Shown piece after piece: positions 9,990 through 20,756 of a stretch of 64,000 nucleotides of DNA (positions within the stretch are counted from its first letter, which is position 1; each line of letters starts with the position of its first letter). A program made the position numbers and the translations under genes. A model generated the notes under the pieces. That model was not told the origin of the DNA. It saw only the letters and a list, made by a program, of their open reading frames with translations, and did no database searches. This stretch comes from Mycobacterium parmense (GTDB lineage Bacteria; Actinomycetota; Actinomycetes; Mycobacteriales; Mycobacteriaceae). The stretch is taken from NCBI RefSeq assembly GCF_010730575.1, contig NZ_AP022614.1:3534001-3598000 (forward strand), given 5' to 3'.

Positions 9990-10265
9990 TCAGAAGTAGA
10001 CGTCGGCCAGCACGGCCAGGGTCAACGCCACCGGAAGCACCGGCAGGCCGAAGGCCAGCGCGGACCACGCGTGTCGGCCGCGGCGGCGCAGCATCAGTCC
10101 CCCCACCGCGGCGGCGATCCCGAGCACCACCGACAGCAACAGCACCGTCGGGGCCCACCGGCCCACCGCCGCGTTGTCGTCCACGATCGAAAAAGCGGCC
10201 AGCCACAGGAGGTAACCCGCGACGAGCCCGCCGGCGGCGCCCAGAGCGGTCTGACTTCTGATCAT
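9990..10265 (-). CDS. Small membrane protein (Rv0463-like)
   Basis: 91 residues with three hydrophobic segments (about 8-27, 40-58 and 70-89) and short polar loops (RRRGRH between the second and third). No catalytic motif is present. It starts 4 bases after the lpdC stop on the same strand, so it is almost certainly the last gene of the lpdC operon. By position it is the ortholog of Rv0463. Function unknown. Confidence 0.75.
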   Translation of the reverse strand: MIRSQTALGAAGGLVAGYLLWLAAFSIVDDNAAVGRWAPTVLLLSVVLGIAAAVGGLMLRRRGRHAWSALAFGLPVLPVALTLAVLADVYF

Positions 10266-10269
10266 CTGG

Positions 10270-11664
<1,395 letters not shown>

Positions 11665-11697
11665 GGCCCCTACCCTAATGGGCTGCTCGACGGCCCG

Positions 11698-12267
11698 TTA
11701 ATACGGAATGACACCCGCCAGGCATTCCCCAACCCGCTCACAGTGGTAGTAGCCGTAGAGGGGCGCCGCGGCGAGGACGGACCCGAACGGCGCGGACATC
11801 ACACCGAGCGAGAGCGCCGAGATCAACGGCCTGCCCTGGACCATCGCCAGCATGACGCCCGCGACCACGCACGCCACGACATAGACCAGGACCACGTACA
11901 CCGCCGCCGTCTTGTCGTTCGTGTGATACCACCAATAGAACAGGCTCAGGCCCACCTCGGCCGCCGCGACCCACACGCCGAGAACCACCAGCAGCAGCTT
12001 CCACCACCGCAGGTACACGTAACGACCGGGAACGGTAACCGATTGCACCTGGGCGCCAGTGGATTCGGTCTCGGGCAGTTGGCCGGCCGCGGGCTCGGCC
12101 GGTTTCTCGGGTTCGGTCGCGACGGGTACCGGCTTCGCGCCGCCGGCGTCATCGTCGGATTCGTCCGAGAAGTCCGGGACCCAGGAGTGCGTGCCGGTGT
12201 CGTCGTCGTCGAAATCCGGCGTGAACGCCTGCGTCCCGGGGTTCGACGGGTGGTCGTCGTCAGCCAC
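11698..12267 (-). CDS. Transmembrane protein with acidic N-terminus (Rv0461-like)
   Basis: 189 residues. The first about 75 are disordered and strongly acidic (runs of Asp/Glu, many Pro). Three hydrophobic segments follow at about 88-110, 122-142 and 150-170. Two cysteines sit near the C-terminus in YYHCERVGEC. It overlaps the preceding membrane-protein gene by 8 bases and precedes lpdC by 33 bases. It is the ortholog of Rv0461 by position; function unknown. Confidence 0.78.
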   Translation of the reverse strand: MADDDHPSNPGTQAFTPDFDDDDTGTHSWVPDFSDESDDDAGGAKPVPVATEPEKPAEPAAGQLPETESTGAQVQSVTVPGRYVYLRWWKLLLVVLGVWVAAAEVGLSLFYWWYHTNDKTAAVYVVLVYVVACVVAGVMLAMVQGRPLISALSLGVMSAPFGSVLAAAPLYGYYHCERVGECLAGVIPY

Positions 12268-12538
12268 GCGACGTCACCTGCAGCGCCAGGAGCGCGCCGA
12301 ACCAGCCCGGCGCAACGGCCAGCACGAAAGCCCCGGCCGTCGTGACCCAGCGGCGTCCGGAGAACAGAATGGTCGTCAACCCGATCACGCTGGGCAGCCC
12401 GAGCACCAGGGCGATGACGAGTTCGGGGCGCAGCCTTGCGTGGAAGAGGACGACGAAGGCCACCGCGGCGAGAAACCCGACAGCGCTGCCGATCAGCATG
12501 GCGCCGGCCAACAGCCAGGGACGCGGAAGCGGAACCAC
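12260..12538 (-). CDS. Small hydrophobic protein (Rv0460-like)
   Basis: 92 residues from the GTG at 12538 (VVPLPRPWLLAGAM), with three hydrophobic segments and few polar residues. The frame is open to 12595, but the extra 19 residues are Arg-rich and look like upstream sequence, so I prefer the shorter form, which is nearer the length of Rv0460 (about 79). Its 3' end overlaps the next membrane-protein gene by 8 bases. Function unknown. Confidence 0.65.
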   Translation of the reverse strand: MVPLPRPWLLAGAMLIGSAVGFLAAVAFVVLFHARLRPELVIALVLGLPSVIGLTTILFSGRRWVTTAGAFVLAVAPGWFGALLALQVTSRG

Positions 12539-12591
12539 GATGACGACTGTACTGCGGTCACCTGGGAGGAGGGCATGTTGACGGCGCCGCG

Positions 12592-12689
12592 TCACCCACC
12601 CCCGGGCCGCGCGTCGAGGGTCGTTCGCCGCGCCCGTCGCCGGCGCCGGACGTCGGCATCGCTGCGCGGTGCGTCGTCGGCGGCCCGCA

Positions 12690-12690
<1 letters not shown>
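12592..12690 (-). pseudogene. 32-codon stub at the position of the DUF779 gene (Rv0459)
   Basis: The aldehyde dehydrogenase stop codon overlaps an ATG (TGATG at 12692-12688), which opens a 32-codon, Arg/Asp-rich reading frame ending at 12592. In M. tuberculosis a DUF779 protein of about 163 residues (Rv0459) follows this dehydrogenase. None of the three minus-strand frames here shows the DUF779 cysteine motif HQSGGCCDGSSPMC. The stub may be the 5' remnant of that gene after deletion, or a chance frame. Confidence 0.35.
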
Positions 12691-14213
<1,523 letters not shown>

Positions 14214-14281
14214 CTGCTCGACCCTCGTCCTCTGTGTCATTTCCGATGTGTAATACACCTCACAGTACCGCCGGGGCCAGA

Positions 14282-16324
14282 ATGGCTGCCATGACATCCG
14301 GGGCTTTCCACGACACCGTCGACCCGTACCTGTGGCTCGAGGAGGTCACCGCCGAGGATGCGCTGGACTGGGTGCGCGCCCACAACGAGCCGACACTCGC
14401 CCGGTTCTGTGACGCGGACTTCGACCGGATGCGGGCCGAGGCACTCGAGGTGCTCGACACCGACGCCCGCATCCCGTATGTGGTCCGTCGCGGCGAGCAC
14501 CTGTACAACTTCTGGCGCGACGCGGCCAACCCGCGCGGGCTGTGGCGGCGCACCACGCTGCAGAGCTACCGCACCGAATCCCCCGAGTGGGACGTGCTGA
14601 TCGACGTCGACGAGCTGGGCCGGGCCGACGGCGAGAACTGGGTGTGGGCGGGCGCGGGCGTCATCGAACCGGAGTACACGCGCGCGTTGGTCGGCCTGTC
14701 CCGCGGCGGCTCCGACGCGTCGATCGTGCGCGAATTCGACATGGCGACAAGGAAATTCGTGGTCGACGGATTCGAGTTGCCGGAGGCCAAGTCACAGGTC
14801 GCGTGGGCGGACCCGGACACCGTGCTGGTGGGCACGGATTTCGGCGAAGGCTCGCTCACCGAGTCGGGCTACCCGCGGGTGATCAAGCGGTGGCGCCGGG
14901 GCACGCCGCTGGCCGACGCCGAAACCGTGTTCGAGGGGGCCCGCGACGACGTCCGGGTGTCCGCGTCGGTCGACCGCACGCCCGGCTTCGAGCGCACGCT
15001 GCTGGGCCGCGCGATCGACTTCTGGAACGAGGAGATCTACGAGCTGCGGGGCACGGAGCTGATCCGCATCGACGCGCCCACCGACGCCGGGGTGTCGGTA
15101 CACAGGCAGTGGCTGCTCATCGAGTTGCGCACCGACTGGAACCTGGGATCGGCGACCTATGCCGCGGGTTCGCTGCTTGCCGCCGATTACGACGAATTTC
15201 TCGACGGCACAGCGCAATTGGCGGTGGTGTTCGAACCCGACGAACACACCGCGCTGAACCACTACGCGTGGACCCGGGATCGCCTGCTGATGGTAACGCT
15301 CGCCGACGTGGCCAGCCGGGTCGAGATCGTCACGCCCGGCAGCTGGAAACGCGAGCACGTCGCGGGAATCCCGGCCGCCACCAACACCGTCGTCGTCGCC
15401 GCCGACGAGCACGGTGACGAGTTCTTCCTCGATTCGAGCGGATTCGTCACGCCGTCGCGGCTGATGCGTGGCGTCGGCGAGGGGCCACCGGAGCAGGTCA
15501 AGTCCGCGCCGTCGTTCTTCGACGCCGAGAACTTCTCGGTCGCGCAACATTTCGTCGATTCCGAGGACGGCACGTCCATCCCCTACTTCGTCGTGCGACC
15601 CGCCGATGCCACGGGGCCGGGGCCGACCATGCTGTATGGGTACGGCGGGTTCGAAACCGCCAACACGCCCGCCTACAGCGGGGTATTGGGCCGGTTGTGG
15701 CTGTCGCGCGGGGGTACCTACGTGCTGGCCAACATTCGCGGCGGCGGCGAATACGGGCCCGAATGGCACACCCGGGCGATGCGTGAGGGCCGGCACAAGG
15801 TGGCCGAGGACTTCGCCGCCGTGGCAACCGATCTGGTGAAGCGGGGCATCACCACCGTGGACCAGCTCGGCGCGCAGGGCGGCAGCAACGGCGGCCTGCT
15901 GATGGGCATCATGCTGACCAAGTACCCGGAGCGATTCGGCGCGCTGGTGTGCAGCGTGCCGCTGCTGGACATGAAGCGCTATCACCTGCTGCTGGCCGGC
16001 GCCTCCTGGATGGCAGAGTACGGCGACCCGGACAATCCCGACGACTGGGCGTTCATCTCCGAATACTCTCCCTACCAGAACATTTCGGCGGCCCGCCACT
16101 ACCCTCCGGTGCTGTTCACCACGTCCACCCGCGACGACAGGGTCCACCCCGGGCACGCCCGCAAGATGGCGGCGGCCCTGGAGGCCGCGGGTCACCCGGT
16201 GTTCTACTACGAGAACATCGAGGGCGGGCACGCCGGCGCGGCCGACAACGGACAGGTGGCCTTCAAGTCCGCGCTCACCTATTCCTTCCTCTGGCGGATG
16301 CTGGCCCCGCAGCCCCCGCGATGA
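14282..16324 (+). CDS. Prolyl oligopeptidase family serine peptidase (Rv0457c-like)
   Basis: 680-residue S9 family peptidase. The N-terminal beta-propeller (residues about 5-400) carries the family block DPYLWLEEV, and the C-terminal alpha/beta hydrolase domain holds the triad: Ser in [10 protein letters not shown], Asp in [11 protein letters not shown] and His in EGGHAGAAD. Family members cut short peptides after proline. I start at ATG 14282, which has GGGG five bases upstream; ATG 14291 is an alternative. It is divergent from the aldehyde dehydrogenase, and its stop overlaps the next gene's start by 4 bases (ATGA). Confidence 0.92.
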   Translation: MAAMTSGAFHDTVDPYLWLEEVTAEDALDWVRAHNEPTLARFCDADFDRMRAEALEVLDTDARIPYVVRRGEHLYNFWRDAANPRGLWRRTTLQSYRTESPEWDVLIDVDELGRADGENWVWAGAGVIEPEYTRALVGLSRGGSDASIVREFDMATRKFVVDGFELPEAKSQVAWADPDTVLVGTDFGEGSLTESGYPRVIKRWRRGTPLADAETVFEGARDDVRVSASVDRTPGFERTLLGRAIDFWNEEIYELRGTELIRIDAPTDAGVSVHRQWLLIELRTDWNLGSATYAAGSLLAADYDEFLDGTAQLAVVFEPDEHTALNHYAWTRDRLLMVTLADVASRVEIVTPGSWKREHVAGIPAATNTVVVAADEHGDEFFLDSSGFVTPSRLMRGVGEGPPEQVKSAPSFFDAENFSVAQHFVDSEDGTSIPYFVVRPADATGPGPTMLYGYGGFETANTPAYSGVLGRLWLSRGGTYVLANIRGGGEYGPEWHTRAMREGRHKVAEDFAAVATDLVKRGITTVDQLGAQGGSNGGLLMGIMLTKYPERFGALVCSVPLLDMKRYHLLLAGASWMAEYGDPDNPDDWAFISEYSPYQNISAARHYPPVLFTTSTRDDRVHPGHARKMAAALEAAGHPVFYYENIEGGHAGAADNGQVAFKSALTYSFLWRMLAPQPPR

Positions 16325-17406
16325 GCCCGCGCGCGATCGCGGCGGTCCTTGTCCCCCTGGCACTGATGGTCACGCCGCTGAGCGCGTGTGGACAGCATGG
16401 CGGCGGGTCCGCCGGGCCGGCTACCACCACCGGCATCCTGCCGCCGGGCGTGCCCACCGAAGGCACCCGGCCGCCGGCTGCGATGCTGCCCCCCGCGGCC
16501 GAGCCGCTGCAGGCGCCGCCGCCGCGCGGCACGCCGCCCGGGCGCCTCGTGCCGGTCGGCGGGCACCCGGAGGGCGTCGCCGTCGACGACAAGACGGGCG
16601 TCGTCGCCGTCGCGTGTCACGACCCCGACGAACTGGTGTTGCTCGACGCCGGCTCGCTGGCCGTGCTGCGGCGGGTTCCGCTGCCCGGCTCGGTGCGCCA
16701 CCTCGCGCTCGCGGCCCCGGGCGGCCCGCTGTTGGTGCCCGTCGAATCCGCTGACGCGCTGGTGGAAGTCCAGCTGCCGGACGGAGTCGCGTCGGCGCCG
16801 ATCGTCACCGGCACCTCGCCGCACGACGCGGCGGCGGCCTCCAACGGCACGGTCTTCGTCGGGAACGAACTCGGCGGCACCGTGAGCGTCCTGCGCGGCG
16901 GGCGCATCGTGAAGGTCTTCACCGACAGCGTGCAACCCGCAGGCCTGGCGGCGTCCGGCACCACCGTCGGCATGCTCGACGCGCGCCGGAACACCCTGAC
17001 CGTCTACGACGCCGCCGCGCTGTCCATCGTCGGCTTCGCCCCGGCCGGGGCGGGCCCCACCCATCTGGTCGCCGACCGGCACGGCCGGCTGATCGCCGCG
17101 GACACCCGCGGCGACACCGTCCGCGTGTTCGAACCGCTGCCCGCACCCCGCGAGGTCGCCAGCGCCGTGCAGCCCGGCGGCCCCTACGGCATCGCCTACG
17201 ACGGGGCGCGAGACCGCCTTTGGGTCGCCTCCTCGGGCACCAACGAAGTCGTCGGCTATGACATGACCCAGCCCGCGCCGCGGGAGATCGGGCGAGTGGC
17301 GACGGTGCAGAACCCCTACACCGTCGGCGCGGACGCGCGGACCGGGCGGCTCTTCGTCGCCGGGGTCACCGCCGGGGTGGTGCAGGTCGTCGACCCGGCC
17401 TTCTGA
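16321..17406 (+). CDS. Lipoprotein with YncE-like beta-propeller
   Basis: 361 residues. A signal peptide with lipobox (LSAC, Cys near residue 22) indicates lipid anchoring outside the membrane. After a Pro-rich linker (to about residue 70) come repeated about 40-residue units of the form VAVDDKTGVVAVACHD / LVADRHGRLIAADTRGDT, typical of YVTN/YncE-type propellers that bind proteins or ligands. No enzymatic motif is seen. The start codon lies inside the stop of the prolyl oligopeptidase gene, so the two are co-translated and may work together on extracellular peptides (inference). I know of no clear ortholog at this place in M. tuberculosis. Confidence 0.82.
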   Translation: MSPRAIAAVLVPLALMVTPLSACGQHGGGSAGPATTTGILPPGVPTEGTRPPAAMLPPAAEPLQAPPPRGTPPGRLVPVGGHPEGVAVDDKTGVVAVACHDPDELVLLDAGSLAVLRRVPLPGSVRHLALAAPGGPLLVPVESADALVEVQLPDGVASAPIVTGTSPHDAAAASNGTVFVGNELGGTVSVLRGGRIVKVFTDSVQPAGLAASGTTVGMLDARRNTLTVYDAAALSIVGFAPAGAGPTHLVADRHGRLIAADTRGDTVRVFEPLPAPREVASAVQPGGPYGIAYDGARDRLWVASSGTNEVVGYDMTQPAPREIGRVATVQNPYTVGADARTGRLFVAGVTAGVVQVVDPAF

Positions 17407-17438
17407 GCCGGTCAGCGGCCGGCCATAAGATCGTCGAT

Positions 17439-17750
17439 GTGTCTGTGACCGAACGGATCGAACTCACCCTGCTGGTGACGGGACTGATCCTGATCGCCGC
17501 GGGCGCGACGCAGGCGCGCTTCCGTTACATCGCGCACCGCCGCGCGGGTCGGCGGTACTACTGGACCACCTCCTTGCTGGGCATCGTCTGCTTCGCGTTC
17601 GGGGTCGGCAAGATCTGGCCGAACGCCGTCCTCGCCGCGCTGTTCTTCGTGGGGATCATCGTGGGCTCCGCATACCTGATGACGCCGTACCTCAAGATCG
17701 GCGGACGCATCTATGCGTCGAGCCCGGAGAATCGTCAGCCCGACCCCTAG
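17439..17750 (+). CDS. Small membrane protein
   Basis: 103 residues from a GTG at 17439, with three hydrophobic stretches (about 9-24, 44-62 and 64-82) and an Arg-rich loop RYIAHRRAGRRYYW between the first and second. No recognised family. It lies 32 bases after the lipoprotein gene and 8 bases before echA2, whose ribosome site overlaps its stop, so it is inside the same operon. Function unknown. Confidence 0.72.
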   Translation: MSVTERIELTLLVTGLILIAAGATQARFRYIAHRRAGRRYYWTTSLLGIVCFAFGVGKIWPNAVLAALFFVGIIVGSAYLMTPYLKIGGRIYASSPENRQPDP

Positions 17751-17758
17751 GAGTGGGC

Positions 17759-18668
17759 ATGCCCGCTTTCGAGACCCTGCTCTACACGACGCGCGGCCCG
17801 GTCGCGACGATCACGCTGAACCGCCCCGAGCAGCTCAACACCATCGTCCCGCCCATGCCCGACGAGATCGAGGCGGCGGTCGGCCTGGCCGAGCGCGATG
17901 CGGACGTCAAGGTCATCGTGCTGCGCGGCGCCGGCCGGGCCTTCTCCGGTGGGTACGACTTCGGCGGCGGCTTCCAGCACTGGGGCGAAGCGATGATGAC
18001 CGACGGGCAGTGGGACCCCGGCAAGGACTTCGCGATGGTCACCGCGCGCGAGACCGGCCCGACGCAGAAGTTCATGGCCATCTGGCGCGCCTCCAAGCCG
18101 GTGATCGCGCAGGTGCACGGCTGGTGCGTCGGCGGGGCCAGCGACTACGCGCTGTGCGCCGACCTGGTGATCGCCAGCGACGACGCCGTCATCGGCACCC
18201 CGTACGTCGAGCAGGATGTGGGGCGCCTACCTGACCGGGATGTGGCTCTACCGGCTGAGCCTGGCGAAGGCGAAGTGGCACTCGTTGACCGGCCGGCCGC
18301 TGACCGGCGTTCAGGCAGCGGAGATCGAGCTGATCAACGAGGCGGTGCCCTTCGAGCGCCTCGAGGCACGGGTCGCCGAGGTCGCGGCCGAGCTGGCATC
18401 GATCCCGTTGTCCCAGTTGCGGGCACAGAAACTGATCGTGAACCAGGCCTACGAGAACATGGGATTGGCGTCGACGCAGATGCTCGGCGGCATCCTCGAC
18501 GGGCTGATGCGCAACACCCCCGATGCGATCGACTTCATCCGGACCGCCCGGGATCAGGGCGTGCGGGCGGCCGTGGAGCGCCGCGACGGCCCGTTCGGCG
18601 ACTACAGCCAGGCGCCGCCGGAGCTGCGGCCGGACCCCACGCACATCATCGTCCCTGATCGCGACTGA
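17759..18668 (+). pseudogene. echA2: echA2, enoyl-CoA hydratase, broken by a 4-base insertion
   Basis: Crotonase-family gene orthologous to Rv0456c (304 residues). The frame from ATG 17759 (AGGAG five bases upstream) encodes residues 1-149, with the oxyanion-hole blocks GAGRAFSGGYDF and HGWCVGGASDYALCAD, up to IGTPY. There the frame is lost. The C-terminal half (MWGAYLTGMWLYRL to the end) continues in another frame from 18216. Removing the four bases GTCG at 18206-18209 restores Y-S-R-M-W, as expected, and a 301-residue protein. The shifted frame happens to stay open to 18658, giving an unrelated tail. Either a real recent mutation or a sequencing/assembly error; there is no slippery site to suggest programmed shifting. 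Confidence 0.85.
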
Positions 18669-18736
18669 TAGTGAGATGGGCTATTGATTCGGGTGCGGAA
18701 CGCCATCCGGGCGTGGAAAGTGCTACGGTAACAACT

Positions 18737-19189
18737 ATGTCTCGGCTGAGTTCCGGCCTGCGTGCAGGCGCCATCTTCACTGCTCTGGGTATCGCCGCAA
18801 CGATTTTCCCGAACATCGCGGCGGCCGACTCCACGGAGGACTTTCCGATCCCCCGCCGCATGATCGCCACCGACTGCGACGCCGAGCAGATCCTGGCCGC
18901 GACCCGGGACACCAGCCCGGTGTACTACCAGCGGTACATGATCGACTTCAACAACCACCCGAATGTCCAGCAGGCGACCATCGACAAGGCCCACTGGTTC
19001 TACGCGCTGTCGCCGGCGGACCGCCGGACCTATTCGGAGAACTTCTACACTTCGCAGGCCGACCCGCTGTGGCTGGCCTGGCCGAACCACATGAAGATCT
19101 TCTTCAACAACAAGGGCGTCGTCGCCAAGTCCACCGACGCGTGCGACCAGTACCCCAAGGGCGACATGTCCGTGTGGAACTGGGCGTAG
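18737..19189 (+). CDS. Secreted siderophore-export factor (Rv0455c-like)
   Basis: 150-residue secreted protein. A Sec signal peptide (residues 1-30, cleavage after AAA before DSTED) leads a small mature domain with two cysteines (in ATDCDAEQ and TDACDQYP) that can form a disulfide. The ortholog Rv0455c has been reported as needed for siderophore secretion together with MmpL4/MmpL5. Its place just before the mmpS4-mmpL4 locus agrees. ATG 18737 is preferred over the upstream GTG/TTG extension because it places the signal peptide at the N-terminus. It stands alone, 68 bp after echA2. Confidence 0.9.
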   Translation: MSRLSSGLRAGAIFTALGIAATIFPNIAAADSTEDFPIPRRMIATDCDAEQILAATRDTSPVYYQRYMIDFNNHPNVQQATIDKAHWFYALSPADRRTYSENFYTSQADPLWLAWPNHMKIFFNNKGVVAKSTDACDQYPKGDMSVWNWA

Positions 19190-19322
19190 CACCGCCCGTC
19201 CACTGCCTCACCCGCGCGGTCGTGAATTCGACTGTGTTTTCACGGGTTTGACTGTGCGCGGACGGCGGCGACACCCCGCCGCGGCCGCACGCTCGACGCC
19301 ATGGAAGCACCCTCGGGTCTGC

Positions 19323-19991
19323 TCATGACGATCCGGATTCCAGACCGATGCAGGTGGCCGTGAGCACCCGCGTGAGGGCCGACGCGAAATCGATGTTCCA
19401 TTCGGGCGGCAGGGCCCCGGGCTCGTCGGCGTAGGCGTCGGTGAGCCGCTCGGGCGGGTTGGCGATGTGCCAGAACGCGGCGGCCAGCGAATAGGCGGCG
19501 ATCACGATGTCGAAGGCGCCGGACCGGCCGAGCGTAGGCAGCGCGCGCTCGATCGCGTCCGCGATCGCGACCGCGGCGGCGGAGATGGTCCGCCTGATGT
19601 CGACGACCCTGTCGGCGTCGACCTCGTGCTCGAGGTGCAGGTGCAGGTTGGCGAGCAGGTCGCAGAACAACGGGTCGGCCGCCAGTCCGTTGGCCAGGGT
19701 CTCGGCCACCCGCGTCGGCGACGTCGGACCCGGTTCGCCGAGATCCGCGCAGACCCTTTCCGACCACCTCACCCACCCCTCGGCGGTGAGGTGCAGCAGC
19801 ACCTCCTTGTGCGAGGTGAAGTAGCGGCGCACCGCGGAATAGTGAATGCCCGCGCGCCTGGCGACGGCGGTCAAGGTGACCGACGCGACGCCGGTCTCGA
19901 CGGACAGCGAGCGCGCGGCTTCGACGAGCGCCGCCGCACGTTGACGCTTGTTCTCCTCCGTGCGAGCGCGTTTGAACGTGAGTTGCGCCAC
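19323..19991 (-). CDS. TetR family regulator of mmpS4/mmpL4 (Rv0452-like)
   Basis: 222-residue TetR repressor. The helix-turn-helix lies at about 30-65 (SVTLTAVARRAGIHYSAVRRYF), followed by a TetR C-terminal ligand domain. The GTG at 19991 is chosen to match Rv0452; the frame is open to 20054 but would then run through the operator repeats. It is divergent from mmpS4 across 342 bp that contains three ACGCACG-type repeats, the natural candidate operator. By position it should repress the exporter genes and itself. Confidence 0.88.
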   Translation of the reverse strand: MAQLTFKRARTEENKRQRAAALVEAARSLSVETGVASVTLTAVARRAGIHYSAVRRYFTSHKEVLLHLTAEGWVRWSERVCADLGEPGPTSPTRVAETLANGLAADPLFCDLLANLHLHLEHEVDADRVVDIRRTISAAAVAIADAIERALPTLGRSGAFDIVIAAYSLAAAFWHIANPPERLTDAYADEPGALPPEWNIDFASALTRVLTATCIGLESGSS

Positions 19992-20000
19992 GCGCAGAGG

Positions 20001-20094
20001 GTAACGCACGTAGCGTGACTTGTATAACGCACGGCACGTGATTTGCGAGCGCACCCAAACACTCGGTTGTTACGCACGTGATATGCGTTACACT
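20001..20094. promoter_or_regulatory. Repeated TetR operator and mmpS4 promoter
   Basis: Three copies of TAACGCACG/TTACGCACG occur at 20002-20010, 20025-20033 and 20070-20078. The last is part of an imperfect palindrome (8-base arms, 7-base centre, one mismatch) at 20069-20091. A plus-strand promoter TTGTTA (20067-20072), 16-base spacer, TACACT (20089-20094) would be covered by it. The other two copies lie by the start of the divergent TetR gene. Apart from this block and the IdeR-like box, the 342-bp gap holds nothing I recognise. Confidence 0.55.
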
Positions 20095-20139
20095 TTCGTG
20101 GACGAAGGGGAAGGAGTCCGGGCTCCGGCGCCACCATGC

Positions 20140-20158
20140 ATTGCTTAGGCTAGCCTTG
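20140..20158 (+). promoter_or_regulatory. IdeR-like iron box upstream of mmpS4
   Basis: The perfect 10-bp palindrome AGGCTAGCCT (20147-20156), preceded by TT, matches the right two-thirds of the 19-bp IdeR consensus; I count 13 of 19 positions. It lies about 45 bases downstream of the proposed start point, so bound IdeR-iron could block elongation. mmpS4/mmpL4 are known to be iron-repressed in M. tuberculosis. Confidence 0.55.
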
Positions 20159-20333
20159 GTTGCGCTACCATCACGGCGCCGCCGGGTTGGAGAGACCGCC
20201 AAGCCGCGGAGCCACCGAATCGACGCGCGAGCGCCGGCCGCGGCGCGGCGATCGGAAGTCGAAGCCGAAAACCGGGCGCCCGAACCGTCCGTCGCGCAAT
20301 GCCTACCGGTGAAGGGGATTCGAGATTCTCAAG

Positions 20334-20756
20334 GTGCTGTCGCGGACCTGGATCCCGCTCGTCATCGCCGTCGCGCTGGTGGTGGGGGGCTTCGTGGTCT
20401 ACCGGGTGCACGGCCTGTTCGGCTCCCAGAAGCGGGAGTCCTACGCCGACAGCAACATGGAGAGCGCCAAACCCTTCAACCCCAAGCGGATCGTCTACGA
20501 GGTGTGGGGGCCGCCCGGTACGACCGCCGACATCAGCTATTTCGACGTCAACGCCGACCCGCAGCGGATCGACGGGGCGCAGCTGCCCTGGCGGCTGCAG
20601 ATCACGACCACCAAGGCCGCGGTCATGGGAAACCTTTCGGCACAGGGTGACAGCAACAGCCTCGGGTGCCGCATCACCGTCGACGACGTGGTCAAGGCGG
20701 AACGGGTCTCCAACGAGGTGCACGCCTTCACCTTCTGCCTGGTGAAGTCCGCGTGA
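20334..20756 (+). CDS. mmpS4: MmpS4, accessory protein of siderophore export
   Basis: 140-residue MmpS protein, exactly the length of Rv0451c. One N-terminal membrane helix (residues about 5-24) anchors a periplasmic beta domain with the family blocks [17 protein letters not shown] and [19 protein letters not shown] and the C-terminal CLVKSA. MmpS4 works with MmpL4 in exporting carboxymycobactin/mycobactin. The GTG at 20334 is chosen by homology; the ribosome site is weak. Its stop overlaps the mmpL4 start by 4 bases (GTGA). Confidence 0.93.
   Translation: MLSRTWIPLVIAVALVVGGFVVYRVHGLFGSQKRESYADSNMESAKPFNPKRIVYEVWGPPGTTADISYFDVNADPQRIDGAQLPWRLQITTTKAAVMGNLSAQGDSNSLGCRITVDDVVKAERVSNEVHAFTFCLVKSA

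Noticed and set aside
18208..18658. The tail of the shifted echA2 frame as a new C-terminal domain
   Set aside because: It is Arg/Gly/Asp-rich shadow sequence; the crotonase C-terminal half is found intact in the other frame.
20299..20745. Overlapping 148-codon frame over mmpS4 starting at ATG 20299
   Set aside because: Ser/Arg/Pro-rich product with no family; the other frame encodes MmpS4 over its full length.
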